Below, in pieces: positions 13,232-25,088 of a DNA stretch of 64,000 bases. The notes beneath the pieces are model-generated. The model worked only from the letters and a program-made list of their open reading frames with translations, did not search any database and was not told where the DNA came from. The position numbers and the translations under genes were made by a program. Origin of the DNA: Avena insularis (Eukaryota; Streptophyta; Magnoliopsida; Poales; Poaceae); NCBI GenBank assembly GCA_023614405.1, contig CM042697.1:464672744-464736743 (forward strand). Reading direction: 5' to 3'. The first letter of the stretch is position 1. The number at the start of each line of letters is the position of its first letter.

Positions 13232-13258
13232 AATAGGTGCATGACCATAATATGTTAC

Positions 13259-14412
13259 TCATATAAATAGAACAACCATTATTCTCCGATTTAAATGAAT
13301 AACCGTCTTGCAATAAAAAAAAGATCCAGAAATAATGTTCATGCTCAACGCAGGCACATAATAACACTTATTAAGGTTTAAAACTAATCCCGAAGGTAAA
13401 ACTAAGGAGAGTGTGATGACGGCCATCACATCAACTCTTGATCCGTTGCCAACGTGCATCGTCACCTCATCCCTTGCAAGCCGCCGTCTATTCCGTACCT
13501 CCTGTTTCGAGTTACAAATATTAGCAACTGAACCGGTATCAAATACCCAGGCACTACAACGAGGGTTAGTAAGGAAAACATCAATAACATGTATATCAAA
13601 TATATCTTTGATGGTGCCAGCCTTCTTGTCCGCTAAGTACTTGGACGATTGCGCTTCCAAAGGACCCTTGTCCTTGCAATAGAAGCACTCAAAGGTCCGG
13701 TTTAGGACCAGACTTGAGCTTCTTCTCGCAGGGCAACGCGCTTGCCGCCGCCTTTCTTGAAGGGCTTCCTTGCACCCTTACCTTTCTTGAAGGTGGGGGC
13801 TTTTGACCATCAACACATGATTATTCTTTTGATGTTCACCTCGCTACTTTCATCTTAGCAAAGAGCTCAAAGGATCATATCGGTGGAACCAATCTGATTG
13901 TGATCAACTACAAAACTTTTGTAGCTAGGAGTGTCAATCTTGAGCTCCTCCGAATCTTGCATCCAGGTTGCTCAAGGCGTTGAGTGTAGCCGTCATCTCA
14001 ATGGCGTGCTCACTAACGAACTCCCTTCCTCCATCTTGTAGTTAAAGAATTTATTAGAGATCTCATATCTCTTTAAGCGGGCTTGAGTCTGAAACATGTT
14101 TTTCAGCTCCTCGAGAATCTCAAAGGGCCCGGCGAACTCCTCAAAACGATTTTGAAGATCTGATTCCATAGCATACAACATGGCAATCTTAATCAAATCA
14201 TAATCATCCTTGCGCAACTGATAAACAGCTTTTTCATCAGCCGGCGCATCTATAGCAGGGGCGTCACGTAGCGCTTTCTCAAGGACATAGTCCTTTTGTC
14301 CGCCAAATGAGAATGATTCTCGAGAATGGAACCATTTGGTGAAGTTAGACCCATTGTTTCTAAGCTTTTCTATCTCAGCAAAAACGTTGAAGTTAAAGTT
14401 GGACTTGGCCAT
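13259..14412 (-). pseudogene. C: gag and aspartic protease, decayed
   Basis: Gag opens at 14412 with MAKSNFNFN and a conserved capsid block (GSNFTKW, YDLIKIAMLYAME), then breaks near 13990. The piece 13660-13259 holds the end of gag and the protease active site (WVFDTGS). The gag zinc knuckle should lie between: ECFYCK is present at about 13665-13690, but the following GHWKRNC-like part reads GPLEAQSS, so the knuckle has lost its His and last Cys. The region 13690-13990 is frame-broken gag. Confidence 0.8.
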
Positions 14413-15626
14413 GTGATCTACAGTATTTGCAAGTACAATTTAGACTATGTTCATGATAAATAGTTCAACTTAATCAAATTACTAGATGAACTCCCACTAA
14501 ATTCAACATCCCTCAAGTTGTTTAGTGAACACGATCCAAATTCACCACACCTAATCCGATCTTCACGAGAAGAGATGTGGTTTCAATGGTGGACAACGAA
14601 GTGTCGATCATATCATTCATATGACTCATGCTTAACCTTTCGGTTCATGTGTTCCGAGGCCATGTCTGTACATGCTAGGCTCGTCAAGTTAGACCCAAGT
14701 ATTTCCGCGTGTGCAAAACTGGCTTGCACCCGTTGTATGTGAGCATAGAGTCTATAGCACCCGATCATCACGTGATGCTTGGACACGACGAACTTTCGCA
14801 ACGGTGCATACTTGGGGAGAACACATTTTTTATCTTGATCTTTAATTGAGGAATCATCTTATAATGCTACCGTCGTGATCTAAGCATAATAATATACATA
14901 AAAGGATAAACATCACATGCATATAACTTTAATGTGACATGGTATAGCCAATCTTCGCGCAATAATCTCCATATTGTGCGTTCCGGCATGATCTCCATCA
15001 CTCCACCATGATTGCCTCCGCCACGAATAGCAACTACAACTATTGCTAACTACTTAGCGATAAAGTGAAACTATTACATGGCGCATAAGAAGTTGACACA
15101 GGTCATACACAATTATAAAGACAACCATATGGCTCTCGCCGTTGTGTACTCATCGACATGCAAGTCGTGAAACATTACAAAACATGATCATCGCATACAT
15201 TATACACATCACATCTTGGGCCATACCATATCACAGAAAACACTCCCTGCAAAAACAAGTTAGACGCCTCTACTTTGTTGTTGCATGTTTTACGTGGCTG
15301 ATGGGAGTAGATGCTAAGAACGATTCTTACCTACGGAAAGCCACAACGGTGATATTATGGTTGCCAAACTCCGGTGTAGATCCCATGACAACTATAGTGA
15401 GAGAAACTGACATCCACCAGCCGCATGTGTGGAACAAGCCACACGTCAAGTGCGGAGCGGTCTCATGAACGGCGTCAGCGTAAGGTTGGCCTGGACCGCT
15501 TCAACCTCACTATCGCGTCATAAGAAGAAAACAAACAAGAGGCTTGCAGCAGAAAACATCAACGCTTCAACAACCATGTTGCGTTCTCGTGAAACACATC
15601 TACACATAGATCTAGCTCGATACCTT
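14413..15626 (-). other. C: leader between 5' LTR and gag, with worn primer binding site
   Basis: About 1.2 kb without a gene, as expected for the long leader of this copia group. Directly beside the LTR the - strand reads AGGTATCGAGC (about 15613-15625). This is a mutated form of TGGTATCAGAGC, the complement of initiator-Met tRNA used by B. Part of this leader (from about 15110) is collinear with 17716 onward in B. Confidence 0.75.
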
Positions 15627-17296
15627 TGAAGGGTTTCGGCATAGTAAATCAAAATTTTCTGGATGCGAAAGAGGAAAGCCAAGATGTAATCTAGGAGATG
15701 GAAACAACGAGAGAGATTGGATTAGATCTTCATACCCTTGAAGATTCGCCTGACAGCGTTAAATCCGGAACGTGGGTGATGTAGTCGTACTCGCTTCTCC
15801 TCCTCGCGATCCGATCCGATCTAGCACCACAAGTGGCGGTGCCTCCGTGAGATGCACACGTGCAGCACCTCGACGTCTCCTCCTTCCTTGGTCCAGCAAG
15901 TATGGTGGAGAGATGGGTTGGATCTACAACGGCGGGTGCAATTGGTGGAGAATTTCTCTGACGAGGCTTCGCCTACAAGCGATCGGGAGGGAGAGAGGAG
16001 GGCAGGCGGCTAGGGTTGGAGGGGAAGGTGTAGGGGGTTGGTGCACCCCCAGACCTCTATATATAGAGGGGTGGGCGCAGCCCTAGACCCTCCCCCAAGC
16101 CAAGGCCGGCGGCCCCAAGGAGGAAGAGTGGGGGGCAAGGAAACCCCCCCTTCTAGAAGCTCTATCTAGAGTTTAAACCTCTCTTGGCTGGGCCCTATGG
16201 GGCCTTGTTCCCTGGCCCAATGCGGCCAGGGCACTCCCTCATAGGCCCATGCCCCTCCCGGAAGGTGTGGCCACGTTGGTCCCCTTCGTAAGGTTCTAGA
16301 AGCTTCCGTACAATACCGATTAACCCGAACAATTCAACTCCAAAACTGCCTTTGCCTTATATGAATCTTATTCTCCGGACCACTCCGGAACCTCTCGTGA
16401 TATCCGGATCCCATCCGAGACTCGAACAAAACTCATAAACCAATTATCCAATCTATCCTAGCGTCGAGACACGTTAAGTGTGTGACCTGAGTTCGAGAAT
16501 ATGCGGACATGATCTTCTATCAATAATCAACAACGGTGCGAAACCCATATTGACTCCCACATTCATCGATGATCATATCGGATGAACCACGATGCCAGGA
16601 TTCAATCAATCCCATATATATATTCCCTTCGTCTCGCGATATTTTACTTGCGAGATTCATCGTCGGTAGTCATACCTAGTTCAATCTCGTTCACAGAAGT
16701 ACTTTACTCGTTCCGTAATCCGATATCACTTTGTGATTAACTCCTTAACCACATGCTTGCAAGCGGTGTTGATATCGATTACGAGTGGGCCAGTATATCT
16801 CTCGACTTGGGAGGATAAATCCCATCTCGATACATACAACCCAATGAGATACTTTCCGATCACACGAGACACCTTTATGATCACCCTCTCATAGGATGAC
16901 GTTTGATGACCTCAAAGCTTTCTTCCGATACCAGGGAGTTGCATTATCTCATGGTCTAAGGAATACAATATTTGACATAAGAAAAGCTTCACAAAGACGA
17001 ACACGATGACACGATCTAATTGCTTCGCTTAGTTTGGGTTTGTCCATCATATCATTCTCCCAATGATATGATCTCATTATCAATTGACAACTCATGTCTA
17101 TGGTTAGGAAACCTTAACCATCATTGATCAATGAACTAGTCCATAGAGGCGTACTAGGGACACGGTGTTGTTCACAAACCACACAAGTATTAAAGTTTCC
17201 GCTTAATACAATTCTAGCATGGAATATAAACATTATCATGAACAAGAATTATAATAATAACATCTTTATTATTGCCTCTAGGGCACAATTCCAACA
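15627..17296 (-). repeat. C: 5' LTR (1670 bp)
   Basis: Collinear with 8772-10474. A scatter of small deletions accounts for the 33-bp length difference. The TATA-like motif lies at about 16057-16066. The right end CCAACA is followed by the CAAGG duplication. Confidence 0.92.
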
Positions 17297-17712
17297 CAAG
17301 GCTCTGTAGCAACTACAACCGAAGTTTCATGATCATCATCATTAGCTTCCTCTCTTATTGGTGCAGGCACCACAGGAACTTCTTCCGGTGTTGTGCTACT
17401 CGCAATTTCGAGAGAAGGTTCGACAACCTCGTCGAGTTCTACTTTCCTTCCAGTCACTTCTTTCGAGAGAAATTCCTTCTCTAGAAAGGATCCATTCTTG
17501 GCAACGAAGATTTTTCCTTCGGATCTATGATAGAAGGTATACCCAATAGTTTCCTTCGGGTATCCTATGAAGACACATTTTTCCGCTTTGGGTTCAAGCT
17601 TGTCCGGCTATAACTTCTTTACATAGGCTTCGCAACCCCAAACTTTAAGGAACGACAATTTAGGTTTCTTCCCAAACCATAATTCATACGGTGTCGTTTC
17701 AACGGATTTAGA
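17297..17712 (-). pseudogene. B: pol linker and integrase C-terminal remnant, deletion junction
   Basis: Resumes B on the far side of C. The - strand sequence covers the integrase C-terminal part (PYELWFG and KCVFIGYPKE-like words) and the acidic linker before RT, matching 12130-12510 of C. At about 17712 it stops being integrase and passes straight into leader sequence that matches C from about 15110. About 2.6 kb (gag, protease and the catalytic part of integrase) has been lost. The junction shows only short A/T-rich similarity. Confidence 0.8.
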
Positions 17713-18203
17713 CAAAATTTAAAGACAACCATATAGCTCCTGCCGGTTGCCAACTTACAATAAGGAACATTGCATACATCAAATATAATCACAATCATGG
17801 CCATATCACATCACAGCACACCCCTGCAAAACAAAGTTAGACGCCTCTACTTTCTTTGCATGTTTTACATGGTTTGGGGCTTTCAATAAGAGTCGTTCTA
17901 ACTTACGAACAAGAACCACAACATTGATACTAGCATTGTCAATCACCCGTTGTAAATTGAATCTTAACTATGTTGGGAGAAACAGGCACCCGCAAAGCCA
18001 CTTATGCAATACAAGTTGCATGTCAAGCGTGGAGCAAGTCTCATGAACGATGTCATGTAAGGTTAGCCCGGGCCGCTTCATCCCACCATCATAAGATGAA
18101 AAGTACAAAAGACGCAATCGACAATAAAAGCATCAACGCCCACAATGACCATTGTGTTCTACTCGTGCAACAGATCTACATATAGACACGACTCTGATAC
18201 CAC
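17713..18203 (-). other. B: leader and primer binding site
   Basis: The leader has no gene. On the - strand TGGTATCAGAGT (18191-18202) lies one base from the LTR. It matches the initiator-Met tRNA primer site at 11 of 12 bases. Confidence 0.85.
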
Positions 18204-19196
18204 TGTAGGGTTTCGTAGCATGGAAAACAAAAAATTTCTACGCATACAAACAAACAAGCCAAGATCTATCTACTAGATTTTAGCAACGAGTCGATGGAAT
18301 AACTCACCCTCAAAGATTCCAAAGTGTTTAACGAGAGCGGATTCTCGTGGGTGATGTAGTCGTACTCTTGCCGATCTCAAGATCGCGTAGACGATCCTTC
18401 CGGCGCTGCGTTCCGGCAGCGCTCCTCAATCAGTCACATCGTTCGGTTTCGACGAAGACCTTCCTCTCCTTGTTCCAAAGCAGCGGAGGTTGTAGCACTC
18501 TCCTCGCGATTCCGCGGCACAACGGTGGTACCGAAGTAGAGGGAGATCTCATGAGGCTTCGCCTTAAGCCAGAGCGAGTATGGTGGAGTATGACAGATTC
18601 CCTCGGCGATCTAGGCTTTAGACATGCCGAGGAGGAAGCTTGGCCGGCGGCTAGGGTTGCTAGGCGGCGGCGGCTTGACCTAGGTCGGCGGCGGCAGTGG
18701 AGGTGGCGGCGCCGGCGGCTAGGGTTTGGAGGAGAGGATCTTGTGTGTGTCTAGGAGGGAGCCCTGCCCCTCCTTATATAGGTGGAGGGGCCGGCCGGCC
18801 AAGGGTAGGGAGAGGAGTCCCTCCCCAACTCGGCTTGGAGGGTGCGCCGCCGGTTGGAGGAGGCGCCGCCGGTTGGAGGAGGGAACTCCTCCCCAACTCG
18901 GTTTCCCCTTCCTCCTCTTTTCCTCTTTCCAAATTTAGCCGTTTGACTTTTCAAACTAGCTATTTGACTCTTCAAACTAGGATTTGAATTAATCCTTTAT
19001 TTGGTTCAGCGATGACACTTAGTACATGATGCAATCATACCAACTTGATACAATACATTCATGTACCCTTCCCCTCCGGAGTGCCAGACATTCCCGAACA
19101 TTCTAGAACATTCCCGATGAAAACACCGGAACCATTCCCCAACTCCGAAACGGGACTTTCCTTATATGAATCCTATTCTCCGGACCATTCCGGATC
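18204..19196 (-). repeat. B: 5' LTR, outer part (split by D)
   Basis: Starts TGTAGGG like 5210 and is collinear with it up to CCATTCCGGATC, where D begins. It contains a GC-rich stretch with GGC-type triplet runs (18660-18720) that is shorter in the other LTR. The LTR resumes at 50786, and its last five bases here (GGATC, 19192-19196) are repeated at 50781-50785. Confidence 0.9.
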
Positions 19197-19434
19197 TGAT
19201 GCAGCCCGTCCTACGACCGCTACTACATCTACTCCCACGAGCTCCCCAAGTGGACCCATGACTCGCGCCCGAGCCAAACTCCTTCAAGCTAAGGTGAACT
19301 CGCTCCTCTCCTTGTGTGACTTCGACACACCCTTGGATGGCTTGCTACTTCATACGCATACACTGTGCATCATCAGGTACGAAGAGAAGGACCCAAGGAG
19401 CGGAGGGAAAGAAACCAGTCGCTGCCAGACGCAA

Positions 19435-19711
19435 GCGGTACTACCGGTTGAGCCGACCGGTACTACCGCTCCAAGCGGTACTACCGGCCCCAGCTACCGG
19501 ACGCTCCAGGAAGCACCACTCCACGCCCCAGACGCAAGCGGTACTACCGGCCCATCAACCGGTACTACCGGACAGCGGTACTACCGCCCCTCCTACCGCT
19601 CGCCACAGGCGCCTCCGACAGAAGCTCCAGGCCCTCAAGCGGTACTACCGCTCCCGGAGCGGTACTACCGGTCACCACCGGTACTACCGGTTGCCGGACC
19701 GGTACTACCGG
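19435..19711. repeat. D 5' LTR: array of interrupted palindromes
   Basis: Ten copies of GGTACTACC, each flanked by GC or CC on the left and GC or GG on the right. The full form GCGGTA-C-TACCGC is a perfect 6-bp inverted repeat around one base. Spacing is irregular (about 13 to 70 bp), so this is not a simple tandem satellite. Confidence 0.9.
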
Positions 19712-19811
19712 TCCTGTCTGATCCTGAACGCCTAAGTTCGGCCCTGTGCCTTGTAACCCTACCTATAATTTACCCTTTCGTTCCGAAACTACCCCTGTTT
19801 TGTGGCTGGAC

Positions 19812-19819
19812 TATATATA
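19812..19819 (+). promoter_or_regulatory. D: TATA box of 5' LTR
   Basis: TATATATA in an otherwise GC-rich block, about 440 bp before the LTR end, followed by a TTGTAAACCCTAGACTTGG stretch. The same box lies at about 50338-50345 in the 3' LTR. Confidence 0.6.
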
Positions 19820-20261
19820 GCCCCCACCCTCCATTGTAAACCCTAGACTTGGATAATAATAGATATTAAGGAAACCCTTTGAGGAACTTATATCTATTGG
19901 TCTCATGCTCCTACCAAGGAGCACCGGATTATCCACCCCCCTCTTGGATCTTGCCTAGTGCGTTCAAGTTGTACAAGGCCTTGGGTTCTCGGTTTCTCGC
20001 CCCCAAGTCGTCAAGATCTCACCAAGCACCTCGTCCCCCGTTGTTGGCGTGGAGAGCGAGCTTCGCCCAACACCGATCCTAGGGATTATGTTGGACCGGT
20101 TGCCACCGGCGTGAGGAGTAGGCGTGTATCGTGTTTTGGTGTGTGTGTGTTCGTGGTTTTCATCGTCTTCCTCGATTTCATCCTCCGACCACCGCTTTCC
20201 CCTCGTTCCTCGTGGAATTCGTGAAAGATCGGGCCAACCCCAGGGTTACCCCATAACATAT

Positions 20262-20274
20262 TGGTATCAAGAGC
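20262..20274 (+). other. D: primer binding site
   Basis: TGGTATCAAGAGC starts three bases after the LTR end. It resembles the initiator-Met tRNA complement TGGTATCAGAGC with one extra A. Confidence 0.8.
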
Positions 20275-21543
20275 ACGGTTGATCACGAATTTCCCCCCAA
20301 TTTTTCTTTTATCCACCTTAAAATCGAAAATCCCACCAAAAAGAGCCCCAATTTGCCTTCGGATCAATCTCTGTATTTGGTGAGTTTTTCGTGGTTTTGG
20401 TCCATAGATCTGTTGCTTTGGGAGTCGATCTATAGCCCCTGTTGTTCCTATCCCAGCCTTTCGGTCAGATTTCCCATGAATTTGAGATTTTTGGCAAGTT
20501 CTTCTCGTTCGATTCAGGCCAAGCGGTACTACCGGCCGAGCAAGCGGTACTACCGCAAGTAACCGGTACTACCGGTAGTACAAGCGGTACTACCGCTCAC
20601 CGGTACTACCGCTCATTTCAAGCGGTACTACCGCTTGACTCTGACCGTGACTCTTTGCCCTTTATCGCCTCAGTTTCGTTTGCTGACCTTTCCACCTCGC
20701 TTGTTCGTGCTTCGCGTGTTTGTCGCCATTTTCACAACAGCTTCCGCATTAAAGTCATTCCGCGCTCAACGACACCGCGACACTCGAACATCATCCCCCA
20801 CAAACGGTTGCAAGTCGTCAACAATACCAAAGGTATAACTTGCACCACCTTGACAGCCCCATATCTTCCTTTGTGTGTATCTATCCTACGAGAGCAACTC
20901 ATTTTGTGTTTGTCTAAGCATTGTGCACTTGCCTTCGGAAAGTGAGAGTGTGAGGCCAAATACAAAAGCTAACATAGTAGTATAGAGAGGGAGAAAAAGA
21001 ATAAAAAAAAACAGAAAAGGAAAAGAAAAAGATAGAATAGAAAGATACATAGTCTCCCAATACAAAGAGAATACCAAGCTTGTAAGCCAACAAGAGAGAA
21101 GAAAAGAGCGCACCGAGGCAAGTGCACAAATCTATTGCTTATCCTCTTTTGGCAAACGAGTTGTGGTCTCTCCTTGTGTTGGCACGACAACCGAGCGTAG
21201 TCTTCGTTAGGACCTTTTGTGCTCATTTTCATAGTCGTGCTAACCCCGTTTTTCTCCACGTGTGTGTTTTCCGTGTTTTTGGTAGATCGTATCCTTTTGC
21301 TTTTGCTCTTTGGTTCTTTACCACGTAGGACAATAACCTTTTGCTTGGATCGTTTCGTTTGGTTTTCCACAATCCTAACCTTCCACCAAAAGCTTTTGAG
21401 AGTCCTAGCATAGTTGTGTGTGAGTTTCTTGCCCATTTCACTTTGCACGCTTTTCGCTCACTTGTGTGGCAATTGGTTTGATATAATCTCCAAGGTGAGG
21501 TAAAAGGCTAACTCTCCGAACCATTTCTCTCCATATACAACCC
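20275..21543 (+). other. D: leader with second palindrome cluster
   Basis: About 1.27 kb before gag, with no gene. Six more GGTACTACC palindromes lie at 20523-20634. A long purine-rich run (about 20985-21060, AGAAAAGG-type) follows. Short open frames on both strands are low-complexity. Confidence 0.8.
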
Positions 21544-23558
21544 TTGTTGGCTTTGCATCATGGACAGGCATGGAGAGCCATCCAACCACCACCACCTCCG
21601 GAGGATGACACACAATTCATGACAAGATGGGACCATTGGAAGGTCCGAGGTGAATTCAACTACCGTTGTGAAGCTCTCGAGCGGCGCCAAGATGAACAAT
21701 TTAGCGAGGCCCGTGTGGAATTCAAGAACATCGACAACCGCTTCGAAGAAGTCCGTGGCCAAATGCATGCAATGCAACACAACCTCGGGCATCAAAGTGA
21801 AGCTCTTGGTCGTGCACTCGCCTCAACGGATGAGAAGCTTCAACGCATCATCGATGGACTCGCAAGGCCACGATCGCGCGAATCAAGCTCATCTCGGCAC
21901 TCCTCAAGCGAATCAAGTGCACCTCGCCGTCACGCTTCAAGGCACCGGGAGGGACCCGCTCTTCAATCCATGAGCTCTTCGCAAGCGGTACCATCTCCGC
22001 GTCACACCGCAACGTCAAGCTATGATGGTGACCTCTCCGCAAGACCTCCAAGACGCCGGTTTAACCGCCACAACCAAGGGCACTTGTGATTCAACAAGAG
22101 CAACCTCGCATGGACCACCAAGGCCATCGACGTCGACATGCCCTTCAACAACAAGTGAAGCTTCCAAGAGGACGAACAAGATCACCATCGACGGAAGCAC
22201 TCAAGATCCTCCAAAGGCGTCATCATCGACATGATCGTCCACGTCGGCAATATGATGGTCATGACCTCCCTACACCAAGAAGAAGAAGAGCAGCCCATTG
22301 CGCATGCGGCTCGACGTCCTCCTCGCCACATGGAGCAAGCTCATGTTCCTCGGCATCAACCACGACAAGAACAAGAGCAAGCTCCCCAAGCTCGTCGTGA
22401 GGACCATCAACCTCCTCCTCGTCCTCAACCGCATCAACAAAACGAGCAAGCTCCCCAAGCTCGTCGTCAACAACAAGTTCCACCACCAAACGCGGCACCT
22501 CAACAACCGCAAGACCAACGCAACAATCACCAAGCAAGACATGAGAGCTCGGATGATGATGATGACCGCCAAAATCATGGAAACCGCCGCAACCGGAACC
22601 GCAATGGAGAAGAAACCTTCGGCAAGCTCAAGTTCACCATGCCAAAGTTCACCGGTTCCAATGAGCCCGAGGAATATCTCTCTTGGGAACTCAAGGTCAA
22701 CAAGATCTTCCGCATGCACAACTATAGCAATGAGAAGATGATGGCCATGGCATCCCTCGAGTTTGATGAGTATGCCAACCTTTGGTGGGACCAAGTCCAA
22801 CTTCGCTTCATGAAGCAAAAGAAGAGCCTCCAATCACAACTTGGAAAGATATGAAGGCTCATATGAGATCCCGCTTTGTTCCTTCACACTACACGCGTGA
22901 CCTCTTCAACAAGCTTCAAACGCTTAGTCAAGGAACAAAGACCGTGGAAGAGTACTTCAAGCAAATGGAGCTCAACATGATCCGTGCCAACATTGAAGAG
23001 CGAGATGAACAAACAATGGAATGCTTCCTCAATGTCTTGAACCATCCAATCAAGCGCATCACCGAGTTCCAAAAGTACAACAACATGGTTGAGGTTGTGC
23101 ACATCGCTTCAAAGGCCGAGCGTCAAGTGCAAGAGGACATCAAGTACAACAAGCCAAAGACGTACTTCACCTACAAGCAAGCGCCAACCACTACTCCAAC
23201 AACACCAAGTGGAAGCTCCTCAAGTACCACCAAGCTTCCCTTCAAGCCGACTCTCTCTCAAGGAAAACAGCCCCCAAGTGGCAAAAACACAAGGGATGAT
23301 CAACCATTCAATGGTGAATGCTACAAGTGTGGAGGCAAAGGGCACAAGTCGAATGCATGTGGAAACAAGAAAGTTTTGTTCATCCATGACAACGGCGATG
23401 AAGAATACTTGAGTGAAGAAGAGTTTGATGCAAGGGTCAAGGAAGCCTTGGCAAGGCAACATTTGGAAGAGGACCAAGAACTTCTTGTGTGTGAGCATGA
23501 CGCAAGTCCATCGCTTGTTGTCACAAGGGTCTTGACTACCCAAGTCAATGAAAGTTAA
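21544..23558 (+). pseudogene. D: gypsy gag, frameshifted
   Basis: Three overlapping frames together make one gag. The first (to about 22089) has a coiled-coil-like segment and a Ser/Arg-rich tail. The second (22231-22854) has a Gln/Pro/Arg-rich linker, then the capsid start (FGKLKFTMPKFTGSNEPEEY, then LWWDQVQ). The third (to 23558) continues capsid (RSRFVPSHYTRDLFNKLQ, then TVEEYFKQME) and ends with a zinc knuckle CYKCGGKGHKSNAC (about 23320-23361, CX2CX4HX4C intact) and an acidic tail. At least two frameshifts break it. Which ATG was the original start is not clear. Confidence 0.85.
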
Positions 23559-23574
23559 GACCAACGCTCGAACA

Positions 23575-24026
23575 TCTTCCAAACTCGTGCCAGCATCAAT
23601 GGGAATTCCATCAAAGTTGTCATCGATGGAGGAAGCTGCCACAACCTTGCGAGCACGGAATTGTGTGAGAAACTCAACCTCACCCTTCACCCGCATAAAC
23701 ACCCCTACCATATCCAATGGCTAAGTGACCAAGGATCCATCAAGATCAAGCACACCGTCTCGGTGACGTTCTCTATTGGGCACTACAAGGACACCGTGGA
23801 ATGTGACGTGGTCCCAATGACGGTTTGTCACATGTTGCTCGGAAGACCGTGGCAATATGACAAACGTGCTTTGCATAATGGTCACTCAAACACTTACACC
23901 TTCAAATGGCTTGATAAAACTTGTGTGTTGCAACCAATGACTCCTAGCCAAATAATTGCGGACAATGCAAAGGCTTTAGCGAGGGCGCAATACACAAAAA
24001 CAACTTGTGAGAAGAGTGGTGAGTGA
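23575..24026 (+). pseudogene. D: aspartic protease domain
   Basis: An open stretch after a stop at the end of gag. The active-site loop reads VVIDGGSCHNLAS (about 23612-23650, DGGS in place of the usual DTGS). The second conserved block reads MLLGRPWQYD (about 23830-23860). The frame ends at 24026, before the RT frame starts. Whether the stop before it is natural or a mutation cannot be told here. Confidence 0.8.
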
Positions 24027-24041
24027 GAGAACCACACCATA

Positions 24042-25083
24042 GTGAGTGAGAGCTACAAGCCAAACTCGAGTGGAAAAACTAAGAGTGTTCTTCTTGCCAC
24101 CAAAAGTGAGATGAGAGAAGTGCGGAACAACCCATCCATCTTGCACTATGTCCTTGTATGCAAGGGACTAGCGCAAGGAACTAACGACTTGACAAATGTT
24201 CCTCCTTCTTTGATGGCTATTTTGCAGGAATTCCAAGACGTATTTCCCGAAGAGCTTCCTCATGGCCTTCCTCCTCTTCGTGGAATAGAGCACCGCATCG
24301 ACCTCATACCCGGTGCACCACTCCCAAACCGCCACAGACGCACAAACCCGAAGAGACGAAGGAGATCGAACGTCAAATCAACCAACTCGTCTCAAAGGTT
24401 TGATCCAAGTAAGCACTAGCCCAAGCGCGGTCCCGTGATTCTAGTCCCAAAACGGATGATACGTTGCGGTTATGCATGGATCGCCATTCAATCAATGCTA
24501 TCACCGTGCGTTATCGACATCCTATACTGCGTCTTGATGACATGCTTGATGAATTATGTGGAGCCACTATATTTTCAAAAATTGATCTTCGTAGTGGTTA
24601 CCATCAAATTCGCATGGCTGAAGGTGATGAGTGGAAAACCGCCTTCAAGACCAAGCTTGGTCTCTATGAATGGTTGGTTATGCCTTTTGGCTTATCTAAT
24701 GCCCCATCTACCTTCATGCGTCTCATGAACCATATTTTGAGATCTCTCATTGGGAAGAGTGTAGTTGTTTACTTTGATGACATTCTTGTCTATAGCAAGT
24801 CACTAGAGGAGCATGTTACTCATGTTAAGGAGGTACTTCAAATCCTTCGTCATGAAAAGCTTTATGCTAATCTCCCAAAGTGCACTTTTGCAAAAGACAA
24901 GCTGATTTTCCTTGGTTTTGTCGTGTCTCCTAATGGCATTGAAGTTGATGACTCAAAAGTCAAGGACATACGGGATTGGCCCATCCCTACAAATGTTAGT
25001 GAACTTCGTAGTTTTCATGGGTTGGCTGGCTTTTACCGTCGTTTTGTCAAAGACTTTTCTACAATTGCTTGCCCCCTCAACGA
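24042..25083 (+). pseudogene. D: reverse transcriptase, N-terminal part of pol, cut by E
   Basis: Starts in the linker ([22 protein letters not shown], about 24230-24295). A frameshift falls near 24330-24460. The frame from 24464 to the insertion site is then open: [41 protein letters not shown], catalytic [12 protein letters not shown] (about 24765-24800), [13 protein letters not shown] and [16 protein letters not shown]. The reading breaks at L-N-E-L, where E is inserted, and continues at 37024 without frame loss. Confidence 0.88.
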
Positions 25084-25088
25084 ATTGA

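Larger units (their letters stand above)
8772..17296 (-). mobile_element. Element C: complete copia retrotransposon (8525 bp) inside B
   Basis: Both LTRs (8772-10474 and 15627-17296), a polypurine tract, RNase H, RT, integrase, protease, gag, leader and a worn primer site occur in canonical - strand order. The five-base duplication CAAGG at 8767-8771 and 17297-17301 fixes the ends exactly. It is the same subfamily as A (Angela/BARE-like). Every gene carries frameshifts and small deletions, so it is inactive. Confidence 0.95.
19197..20258 (+). repeat. D: 5' LTR (1062 bp)
   Basis: TGATGCAGCCCG to CCCCATAACA. Its first 240 bp match the pol-overlapping part of the 3' LTR. A palindrome array (19435-19711) lies upstream of a TATA-like box, TATATATA at 19812-19819, so the array lies in U3. 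The open frames inside (up to 264 codons) come from the pol overlap and the repeat array. They are not independent genes. Confidence 0.93.

Noticed and set aside
19045..19839. 264-codon frame
   Set aside because: It starts in the B LTR and crosses into the D LTR, so it spans an insertion junction. The D part is the pol overlap and the palindrome array.
19435..20634. CRISPR-like or satellite array
   Set aside because: The repeated word is short and palindromic and the spacing is irregular. This is plant retrotransposon DNA, and no array of equal spacers exists.
22259..22833. Antisense frames of 92 and 187 codons opposite D gag
   Set aside because: Mirror of the Gln/Pro/Arg-rich gag linker; the antisense Leu/Val-rich composition is expected from the codon pattern.
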